A stretch of 13,914 nt of DNA, taken from assembly GCA_964468655.1 (NCBI GenBank), contig CAYXUG010000053.1, positions 1 to 13,914 of the forward strand. The letters are read 5' to 3'. This DNA is from CAYXUG01 sp964468655 (lineage in GTDB: Bacteria > Fidelibacterota > Marinisomatia > Marinisomatales > CAYXUG01). The position numbers were made by a program, and so were the translations under genes. Positions 7,886 through 13,914 of this stretch are shown piece after piece. Positions within the stretch are counted from its first letter, which is position 1. The number at the start of each line of letters is the position of its first letter. A model generated the notes under the pieces. It ran no database searches and had not been told where the DNA came from. It was given only the letters and a program-made list of their open reading frames with translations.

Positions 7886-9301
7886 GTGCAGCTGGCTGAT
7901 TACATCGTTTTGTTTGGTTACCTTGCTGTCGTTATGGGAGTCTCCACCTGGGCAGGAAGAAAACAGGAATCCGCTTCCAGCTTTTTTCTCGGGAACCGCA
8001 ATATGCCGTGGGGAATGGTCATGCTTTCTGTGGTGGCTACCGAAACATCAGTGCTGACCTTTCTGTCCATACCCGGACTGGCGTACAAAACGGACTTGGG
8101 GTTTCTCCAACTTGCATTGGGATATATCATCGGCAGATGGATTATTGCTCTTTTTTTATTGCCAAAATATTTTGAAGAGGGAATTGAATCAACGTACGAA
8201 TTTATCCGAAACCGGTGGGGGGCATCAGTTCAGAAATTTACCTCGCTTATTTTTCTCGGGACGAGAATTTTAGCTGATGGTGTTCGGCTATTCATGACAG
8301 CCATACCGTTGTCGCTCATTACCGGATGGTCTTATCCAGTTTCAATCATTATTATTGGATTGTGCACATTGGGGTATACGTTAATCGGTGGGATCCGGTC
8401 GGTCATTTGGGCGGATACCATTCAGTTCGGAATTTATCTGTTGGGCGCGGTGATTGCATTTGTAGTTCTTGACGGATTGGTGGACGGCGGTTGGTCAGTC
8501 ATTTTTGAAACTGCCGGAGAGAGCAGCAAACTGATACTGTTCCATTTCAGTTTTGATGCTGGATTTACCGGAATCATTCAATACCCCTACCAATTTCTGA
8601 CAGCAGTAGTGGGAGGGCTGTTTTTATCCATGGCTTCCCATGGAACCGATCATCTCATGGTACAGCGACTTTTAACGTGCAGGAATATTAAAGGAAGTCA
8701 GAAAGCGCTTATAGGAAGCGGACTTCTGGCATTCGTCCAGTTTGCGATTTTCCTGGTTTTGGGTACTGGACTTTGGGTTTTTTTTGAAGGTAAGGCGATG
8801 GAATCTGATGCAGTCTTTTCCACATTTATTATTAATCACCTGCCGGCAGGACTTGCGGGGTTCATTGTCGCTGGAATATTTTCTGCTGCCATGTCAACAC
8901 TGAGTTCATCCATAAATGCACTGGCATCTTCTACTATGACGGACTGGTTAAAGGGGAATCGCACCATTAACAGCGAAATCAAAACTTCACGGATTTTATC
9001 CATTTTTTGGGCAGCAATACTTATTGGCGGTGCAACACTGTTTACCTCAAAAGAGACACCACTCGTGGAGATAGGACTCACAATCGCCTCCTTTACGTAC
9101 GGAGGACTTTTGGGCTTTTTCTACCTCGGGTGGAAAAATCCTGAGATACAATCCAAGTGCGTGGTGATTGGTTTTATTTCAGCAATATTGTTCATGATTT
9201 TTATTGTAAAATTCACTTTAGTTGCATGGCCGCTTTATACGTTAATTGGACTGTCTGCTATGGTGCTGATTTCCAAAATAATGAGCAAGGTTATTTCTTA
9301 A
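7886..9301 (+). CDS. Sodium:solute symporter (SSS/SLC5 family), candidate amino-sugar importer (MurT-like)
   Basis: Inner-membrane transporter of 471 residues with about 13 hydrophobic segments, the usual SSS topology. Family hallmarks are the TM1 start ADYIVLFGYLAVVMG, the GGIRSVIWADTIQ loop near 170, S251-HGTDHLMVQR, and the helix with M336STLSSSINAL that carries hydroxyl residues of the second sodium site. The start is GTG 7886, 8 nt after the upstream stop, with a purine-rich GAGGGGAG about 12 nt before it; the next in-frame ATG would cut into TM1. SSS proteins carry sugars, amino acids, vitamins or other solutes. A symporter of this type (MurT) imports MurNAc in Tannerella forsythia. Here, between a NagZ-like and a NamZ-like gene, import of released MurNAc or GlcNAc is the best guess. 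The family is certain; the substrate is inferred from context. Confidence 0.9.
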   Translation: MQLADYIVLFGYLAVVMGVSTWAGRKQESASSFFLGNRNMPWGMVMLSVVATETSVLTFLSIPGLAYKTDLGFLQLALGYIIGRWIIALFLLPKYFEEGIESTYEFIRNRWGASVQKFTSLIFLGTRILADGVRLFMTAIPLSLITGWSYPVSIIIIGLCTLGYTLIGGIRSVIWADTIQFGIYLLGAVIAFVVLDGLVDGGWSVIFETAGESSKLILFHFSFDAGFTGIIQYPYQFLTAVVGGLFLSMASHGTDHLMVQRLLTCRNIKGSQKALIGSGLLAFVQFAIFLVLGTGLWVFFEGKAMESDAVFSTFIINHLPAGLAGFIVAGIFSAAMSTLSSSINALASSTMTDWLKGNRTINSEIKTSRILSIFWAAILIGGATLFTSKETPLVEIGLTIASFTYGGLLGFFYLGWKNPEIQSKCVVIGFISAILFMIFIVKFTLVAWPLYTLIGLSAMVLISKIMSKVIS

Positions 9302-9302
9302 C

Positions 9303-10595
9303 GTGAAACCAAAAGTCAATTCAATTTTTGTTCTTATTCTATTGTTTCTTTCCGTTCCAAGTTACTCGCAGGAATTTGAATATTCAGAGGTACTCGAACT
9401 CCCAGATATGAGTTTGGTAGAGGAAATACTTACAGGATTGGATGTTTTGGAAGAATTGAAATTTTTCCCTCTTTACGATCTATCGGTAGCGGTATTAACC
9501 CATGAACCGGCTGTGAATAGACAAGGAATTCATCTTCTGGATTTGCTTCAGCAATACAGTGATTCCATCAAAGTAAAGGTTGTTTTTACTCCGGAACATG
9601 GATTTTTTACCATGGAAAATGTTAATCTCTTGAGCGAAAGTAAAATGCCCTACGAAGGAATGGATTTCGTTAATCTTTGGGGTGACAGATTCCGGCCGGA
9701 CAGAGGACATTTAAGAGGAATTGATCTGATCCTGATGGATGTGCAGGACACGGGGTTGAGATTTACGACAACCATGACAACCGTTTCGAAAGTAATGGAA
9801 GCAGCCGCAATGTATGATATTCCTGTGATGGTTTTGGACAGACCAAATCCCCTTAAAGGAAGTGTGGTGGAAGGTCCAATTGTGCGTCCGGAGTATCAAT
9901 CATTTGTGGGGTATCACATGGTTCCGCTCCGGCATGGTTTGACCCTTGGCGAATATACGCTAATGGTCAATGAAATGGAATGGCTGCGGCAGGGACTAAC
10001 CGTCGAATTGATGGTCATTCCCATGGCCAACTGGAAAAGGGAAATGTGGTTTGATGAAACAAACTTGTCGTGGATTGACCCCATTCCCGGGATAAGTAAT
10101 ATTGAGACCCTGCTGTTGTATGAAGGTATGAGTTTATTAGAAGGATCGAATTTATCCTTTGGAACCGGTACGGATTACGTTTACGAACAAGTTGGTGCGC
10201 CGTGGATATTGAACACGGCAGTTTATGAAAGTATCCGGAAATATGATCTCATCGGAGCTTCATTTTCGCCTGTTTCTTTTGTCCCGGATACAAACCGGGT
10301 ATTTACAAAGGAGATCAGGTTTAAAGGATTCTTGTGCAGCGGACTTCATATTCAGGTAATTGACAGAAATGAGTTTAATCCTCTTTTGACGGGTGTAACA
10401 CTGATGTCAATAATCTCAAGACAGTATCCGCGAGAATTTGCATGGATCGGTGATAACTATGTGGACAAATTATATGGTCATGATTATTTAAGAATTTTTC
10501 TAGCGCAGGAAAGGAAGCCGGAAAAAATAGAATCATCCTGGGGCAGGGATGTGAATCAGTTTTATGAATTCAGGAAAAAGTTTTTGCTCTACTAA
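9303..10595 (+). CDS. namZ: Exo-beta-N-acetylmuramidase NamZ-like protein (DUF1343, GH171)
   Basis: 430-residue exported protein. Residues 1-23 are a signal peptide (MKPKV plus a hydrophobic run, then VPSYSQ). NamZ enzymes remove MurNAc from the non-reducing end of peptide-free glycan fragments. Family marks in order are E98-H-G in VFTPEHGF (the proposed catalytic glutamate region), DLILMDVQDTGLRF, VMVLDRPNPLKG followed by VEGPIV, SFVGYHMVPLRHGLTLGEY, MWFDETNLSW and LLEGSNLSFGTGTDYVYEQVGAPW. Some positions differ from the consensus I recall: the usual GARFYTY is GLRFTTT, and GRGT is GTGT. This may be a divergent subfamily. The start is GTG 9303, one base after the symporter stop, with AAGG about 12 nt upstream. 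With no Cys lipobox it should be periplasmic or secreted. The family call is firm; exact specificity is less so. Confidence 0.88.
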   Translation: MKPKVNSIFVLILLFLSVPSYSQEFEYSEVLELPDMSLVEEILTGLDVLEELKFFPLYDLSVAVLTHEPAVNRQGIHLLDLLQQYSDSIKVKVVFTPEHGFFTMENVNLLSESKMPYEGMDFVNLWGDRFRPDRGHLRGIDLILMDVQDTGLRFTTTMTTVSKVMEAAAMYDIPVMVLDRPNPLKGSVVEGPIVRPEYQSFVGYHMVPLRHGLTLGEYTLMVNEMEWLRQGLTVELMVIPMANWKREMWFDETNLSWIDPIPGISNIETLLLYEGMSLLEGSNLSFGTGTDYVYEQVGAPWILNTAVYESIRKYDLIGASFSPVSFVPDTNRVFTKEIRFKGFLCSGLHIQVIDRNEFNPLLTGVTLMSIISRQYPREFAWIGDNYVDKLYGHDYLRIFLAQERKPEKIESSWGRDVNQFYEFRKKFLLY

Positions 10596-10598
10596 AGG

Positions 10599-12212
10599 GT
10601 GGCATCTATTTTAAAAAATAGGTTCAAATTCAGTTGGATTATCCTCATTGTCTTTTGTGAATTGCCGGCTCAAACGCATTACATCCTCCCGCCAAGCGTG
10701 TGGAGGTTCAGTCTGTCTCAGGGCACGGTATCAGGAAACTGGATCAGTTCAGGAGGAAAATCAGGACTGCCGAATGAGGTATTTGCTCTTAATGGATACA
10801 ATCTCCGGTATTACAATCCATCCAGCCCTACCAGCAACGATGACCTTGTTGGTCTTGGGGATATGTATATCAATTCAACCGATCAGGTAAAAAAGGTGAT
10901 CAGGGACTTTAACGATTCTGACGTAGCCGCGACTTGGGGGGATTCGTTAGCCGATTTTACACAGGATTTTTTCGGTCCTGATTCATTTACATTGTTCGGA
11001 TATATTACTAATGACAAAAGAAAAAAATCCTTTTCCCGATCCACATTTAGAATTGAATATGGTCTGTCAGAAAGAAACTCAATCTTTTTCGAAATACCTG
11101 TTTACAGAAATATTCAAATGAATAATGATTGGGGGTGGGAAAATAATTCCGCGGCCAATGCTCAACTTCAGGCATTTACTGACTATCATTCTGCAAACAG
11201 GGAAAAGATGGCTGAAGTAATTCAGGACACTTCAATTTTTAATTCATTGGATGAAGATTTGTCTTCAGGGTTAAAGACTATCTACAGCCGGTTCTATTCA
11301 TTCGAAGGATCAAACTCCATGCTCTGGGCAATCAACGGTGGGGCAGACCCGTTTACCAACGGCATTTACGGGAGCGAATATAATCCATTTACTGATTCTG
11401 ATACAATTCCAACAACCATTGATTCGCTTATTTCATTTTATCATCCCAATCTCTCTGCATCAGGGCTGGGTGATATGAAATGGGGAATGACTATTTTGCT
11501 TTACGGTTCACCGGCATGGCAGGGAGAATCTTTATATTCTGTTTACGGCGGAATGGGGATGACACTTCCTACGGGAAGAATCATTGATAAGTTTAACGGT
11601 AATAAAATTGATGTAAATGGACGGCCAGAACAGTTTTCCCAACTATCCATTGGTGAAGGAATAACACAGTGGTACTTTTCACTGTTTGGAGAATTTTATA
11701 AGGAATTTTTTCAACGGCTCATTAGATTGAATTGGAATCTGAAATTCCAATACAATCTTGAAGGCAGGACCCCGACCCGGGTTTCACCGAGAGGAATATT
11801 TTCAGTAAACCACGATTCTATTTTAACAAGACTTGGCGAAGATTACCGGTGGAAGAAAGGTGATATATATTCAGCAGATATTTCGGGATTCGCAGAACTC
11901 ATTCCGGATAGACTATCGGTAAGTGCAGGACAGCAGTGGGTATTTAAGGAACGGGATCAATATTTTTCCAAAGATGAAACGTGGAATAAATGGATGTCAG
12001 GTGGTACATCTTTATATGACGGATTCGACACCCGTTCATTTCGAATTTTACAGAATGCATCAGTCATTTTTCATAATACGCACCCCTTGAAAAAAATTGG
12101 TCCTGTGCCGTTTGAAATTAAACTTGAAACAATCCTGCCGGTTTTTACTCGTCATACGTGGAGGCCATTTGCGGTTTCTGTTCAATTAATATCCTATTTT
12201 CAGTGGTGGTGA
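10599..12212 (+). CDS. Uncharacterised exported protein, probable outer-membrane beta-barrel
   Basis: 537 residues; I do not recognise a family. An N-terminal signal peptide is visible (basic KNRFK, hydrophobic WIILIVF, then LPAQ near residue 25), followed by Gly/Ser/Asn/aromatic-rich sequence. Several stretches alternate hydrophobic and polar residues like barrel strands: near 155-175 (SIFFEIPVYR), 288-330 (GDMKWGMTILLYGS, VYGGMGMTLPTGR), 360-395 (WYFSLFGEFY, LNWNLKFQYNLEG) and the C-terminal 490-537. The chain ends in FQWW; a terminal aromatic is typical of barrels inserted by the BAM machinery. The start is GTG 10599, three bases after the namZ stop; an upstream in-frame stop overlaps that position, so no longer form is possible. 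As the last gene of the salvage operon it may pass wall fragments across the outer membrane, or it may be an unrelated surface protein. Export is well supported; function is unknown. Confidence 0.7.
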   Translation: MASILKNRFKFSWIILIVFCELPAQTHYILPPSVWRFSLSQGTVSGNWISSGGKSGLPNEVFALNGYNLRYYNPSSPTSNDDLVGLGDMYINSTDQVKKVIRDFNDSDVAATWGDSLADFTQDFFGPDSFTLFGYITNDKRKKSFSRSTFRIEYGLSERNSIFFEIPVYRNIQMNNDWGWENNSAANAQLQAFTDYHSANREKMAEVIQDTSIFNSLDEDLSSGLKTIYSRFYSFEGSNSMLWAINGGADPFTNGIYGSEYNPFTDSDTIPTTIDSLISFYHPNLSASGLGDMKWGMTILLYGSPAWQGESLYSVYGGMGMTLPTGRIIDKFNGNKIDVNGRPEQFSQLSIGEGITQWYFSLFGEFYKEFFQRLIRLNWNLKFQYNLEGRTPTRVSPRGIFSVNHDSILTRLGEDYRWKKGDIYSADISGFAELIPDRLSVSAGQQWVFKERDQYFSKDETWNKWMSGGTSLYDGFDTRSFRILQNASVIFHNTHPLKKIGPVPFEIKLETILPVFTRHTWRPFAVSVQLISYFQWW

Positions 12213-12225
12213 AGATGGATTTTTT

Positions 12226-12250
12226 GCCACCAAGGCACTAAAGCACTAAG
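12226..12250 (+). repeat. Short repeated phrase GCACTAA A GCACTAA
   Basis: Just after the last operon gene, GCACTAA occurs twice in tandem with one base between, preceded by GCCACCAAG. Phrases of this type (accaaggcac…aag) are familiar to me as dispersed non-coding repeats in FCB-group and environmental genomes, but that is recollection. Within this window it occurs once. Confidence 0.35.
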
Positions 12251-12458
12251 AATTGAAAAAATGTTTAAAGTACAGGGACACAAATAAATATCGAACATCT
12301 ATTAACGATTTAAGATTTACGAAGTGAAAAAACTAAGGAGATGTGGTGATACCTAAACTATCTGAAATTCTTCGGAAATGAGACATTAAAAGGAGATAAC
12401 TATAATTAATCGAGAACTGATTATTATAGTATAGTGATTGTTTTCTTTTTATCATGTT

Positions 12459-12480
12459 AATCAGCGAAAATCAGCGTCCT
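12459..12480 (+). repeat. Direct repeat AATCAGCG in intergenic sequence
   Basis: AATCAGCG occurs twice in close succession (about 12459-12466 and 12469-12476), 10 bases apart, followed by TCCT. It resembles another common dispersed intergenic phrase of environmental bacterial genomes. There is no hairpin and no coding potential. Confidence 0.35.
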
Positions 12481-12549
12481 AAAAAAAGACCACCAAAATA
12501 AATTAATGCAAAAAGCAAAATTCAAATTTAGATTGGACATCATTTAATT

Positions 12550-13827
12550 ATGACAAACGAAAAGAAATCCATCTGGAGTTGGGCCATGTACGACTGGGCA
12601 AATTCTGCTTTTGCCACTACTGTTATGGCTGGATTTTTTCCCCTGTTTTTTAAAGAGTACTGGGCAAACCCCGATAATCCTGCCGAAAGCACCTTTTATC
12701 TCGGAGTTGCAAATTCTGTCTCATCCTTAATTGTGGCATTGCTGGCTCCTTTCCTCGGCGCCATCGCTGACAGGGGAACAGCGAAAAAGAAATTTCTCAC
12801 CACATTTGCCTTTTTGGGAATTATGATGACAGCTGGTTTATGGACAGTGTCTCAAGGTGAGTGGCAAATGGCAGTTTTATTTTATGTCACAGCTGCGGTG
12901 GGTTTCTCCGGCGGGAATATCTTCTATGATTCATTGCTTCCCGGTGTGGCTGATAAAAGTAAAGTTGATTTTGTTTCTTCTCTTGGTTTCAGCATGGGTT
13001 ATATCGGCGGTGGACTCTTATTTGCTGTAAATGTCCTCATGTACCTCAAACCGGAATTATTTGGTATTCCAGATGCTGCAGTTGCCATTAAACTATCGTT
13101 CGTTACGGTGGGCATTTGGTGGGCTGTTTTTACCATTCCACTGCTGAAATACGTCCGGGAGCCAAAGATCCATGACCCTGTCCCACTTACTAAAGCGGTG
13201 GGACTCGGCTGGAAACAACTAGCAGATACGTTTAAAAAAATCAGGCACCTGAAAGTGGTAGGTCTCTTTTTGCTCGCTTACTGGTTTTATATTGATGGTG
13301 TGGATACCATTGTCCGGATGGCAGTGGATTATGGAATGTCCATTGGATTTGAAAGCAGTTCATTAATTATCGCATTATTGATCGTTCAGTTTGTTGCCTT
13401 TCCTGCAGCGCTGCTTTATAATGTTTTTGCTTCAAAAGTGGGAACAAAACGGGCAGTGCTAATTGCTATTTGCGCATACGGTCTTATTACAATTTTCGGT
13501 TATTTCATGAAAACAGAGGTTCATTTCTACTCTCTGGCGATGATCATCGGATTATTCCAGGGAGGAATACAAGCACTCAGCAGGAGTCTTTACACTAGAA
13601 TTATACCCAGGGATAAAGCAGCAGAATTTTTTGGATTTTTCAACATGCTTGGGAAATTTGCCGCTGTTCTCGGTCCTGTGATGATGGGCACTGTCACCTT
13701 GCTAACCGGAAATCCCCGTGCAGGAATACTCTCCATACTTATTTTATTTGCAGTAGGTGGATTTCTTTTAACTAAGGTCAACATTGAAGAGGGCGAGAGA
13801 ATAGCTGAAGAATATTTATCCAATTAA
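12550..13827 (+). CDS. MFS permease of the UMF1 / Atg22-like group
   Basis: 425-residue inner-membrane protein with about 12 hydrophobic segments. The N-terminus WAMYDWANSAFATTV is the hallmark of the UMF1 group related to the yeast vacuolar amino-acid effluxer Atg22. An MFS motif-A-like loop is at G-A-I-A-D74-R-G-T-A-K-K-K. A second family block in the C-terminal half reads R345SLYTRIIP, then AEFFGFFNMLGKFAAVLGP. Start ATG 12550 gives the family-typical N-terminus; no Shine-Dalgarno sequence precedes it. It is separated from the salvage operon by 337 nt and so is probably transcribed on its own. Bacterial substrates are largely unknown; amino acids, peptides or sugars are possible. A link to the wall-salvage genes is tempting because AmpG, the muropeptide importer, is also MFS, but this protein is not AmpG-like in its motifs. 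Confidence 0.88.
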   Translation: MTNEKKSIWSWAMYDWANSAFATTVMAGFFPLFFKEYWANPDNPAESTFYLGVANSVSSLIVALLAPFLGAIADRGTAKKKFLTTFAFLGIMMTAGLWTVSQGEWQMAVLFYVTAAVGFSGGNIFYDSLLPGVADKSKVDFVSSLGFSMGYIGGGLLFAVNVLMYLKPELFGIPDAAVAIKLSFVTVGIWWAVFTIPLLKYVREPKIHDPVPLTKAVGLGWKQLADTFKKIRHLKVVGLFLLAYWFYIDGVDTIVRMAVDYGMSIGFESSSLIIALLIVQFVAFPAALLYNVFASKVGTKRAVLIAICAYGLITIFGYFMKTEVHFYSLAMIIGLFQGGIQALSRSLYTRIIPRDKAAEFFGFFNMLGKFAAVLGPVMMGTVTLLTGNPRAGILSILILFAVGGFLLTKVNIEEGERIAEEYLSN

Positions 13828-13873
13828 GTATTAAGTGAATGATTTTAACTTTATCAATATTGAGTGTCTTACC

Positions 13874-13903
13874 ATAGACATGGTTTACAGTTTTGGGAGT
13901 TAA
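13874..13903 (-). repeat. Right copy of the ~30-bp inverted repeat
   Basis: ATAGACATGGTTTACA at 13874-13889 is the exact reverse complement of 28-43, and the next 14 bases (13890-13903) partly match the other copy's flank. The local sequence also holds a small self-palindrome (ACCAT-AGAC-ATGGT, 13871-13884). It lies 46 nt after the permease stop in non-coding sequence. The window ends 11 bases later at an ATG-containing GCCATGG, so a gene, possibly the transposase of an insertion sequence, could begin just beyond. Confidence 0.5.
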
Positions 13904-13914
13904 AGAAGCCATGG

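Larger units (their letters stand above)
12213..12549. other. 337-nt non-coding gap with repeat fragments
   Basis: No gene is supported here. The stretch is AT-rich and contains two short internally repeated phrases (12226-12250 and 12459-12480). It also has two perfect AAGGAG motifs (12335-12340 and 12390-12395), neither followed by a usable reading frame. TATAAT occurs at 12401-12406 without a recognisable -35 box. No strong hairpin followed by a T-run marks the end of the upstream operon. It probably separates the operon from an independently transcribed permease gene. Confidence 0.6.

Noticed and set aside
12343..12381. 12-codon reading frame after AAGGAG
   Set aside because: Too short to support as a gene without comparative evidence; reported only as an observation.
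12401..12406. TATAAT as the permease promoter
   Set aside because: No -35 element at a suitable distance, AT-rich background, and the likely lineage may use other promoter consensus.
1..13914. CRISPR array, tRNA, rRNA, prophage or defence genes
   Set aside because: No regularly spaced repeat array, no cloverleaf or rRNA signature, and no phage, toxin-antitoxin or nuclease defence proteins seen; the only repeats are those listed.

Overview
The window is a protein-dense bacterial segment in which every recognisable gene lies on the + strand. It reads as chromosomal DNA of a Gram-negative bacterium: there is a lipoprotein signal, a probable outer-membrane beta-barrel protein, and full-length DNA polymerase I. 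Most starts lack a strong Shine-Dalgarno sequence and three are GTG. The polA and salvage-gene sequences suggest the FCB superphylum (Marinimicrobia/Ignavibacteria/Bacteroidota-like). That placement is an inference from protein flavour and was not tested.

Layout. (1) 110-2878: polA, with intact 5' nuclease, proofreading and polymerase motifs, and an unusual three-copy 21-bp repeat in its interdomain linker. (2) 2879-3027: intergenic stretch made of a 59-bp tandem duplication. Each copy folds into a two-stem hairpin, and the differences between copies preserve base pairing. (3) 3028-12212: six tightly packed genes that form a probable operon (gaps of +1 to +8 nt, or overlaps of 8 and 14 nt). 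In order they are a BadF/BadG-type sugar kinase, alanine racemase, a lipoprotein fusing a NagZ-type GH3 glucosaminidase to a beta-lactamase-fold (AmiE-like) hydrolase, a sodium:solute symporter, a NamZ-type (DUF1343/GH171) exo-N-acetylmuramidase, and an unrecognised probable outer-membrane protein. (4) 12213-12549: a 337-nt non-coding gap with repeat fragments and orphan ribosome-binding-site-like motifs. (5) 12550-13827: an MFS permease of the UMF1/Atg22-like group.

The six-gene block makes best sense as a peptidoglycan-salvage operon. The fusion lipoprotein would remove GlcNAc (GH3 half) and then the stem peptide (AmiE-like half) from the non-reducing end of wall fragments. NamZ would remove the exposed MurNAc, the symporter would import the amino sugar, and the kinase would phosphorylate it. 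Alanine racemase would handle released alanine. This combines the NagZ-AmiE-NamZ logic known in Bacillus subtilis with the MurT/MurK (symporter plus kinase) logic known in Tannerella forsythia. The etherase MurQ is not in the window. The beta-barrel protein is the least explained part and is a candidate new component.

Both window ends carry a related sequence of about 30 bp in inverted orientation, with a perfect 16-bp core, which could be a dispersed repeat or a mobile-element terminus.
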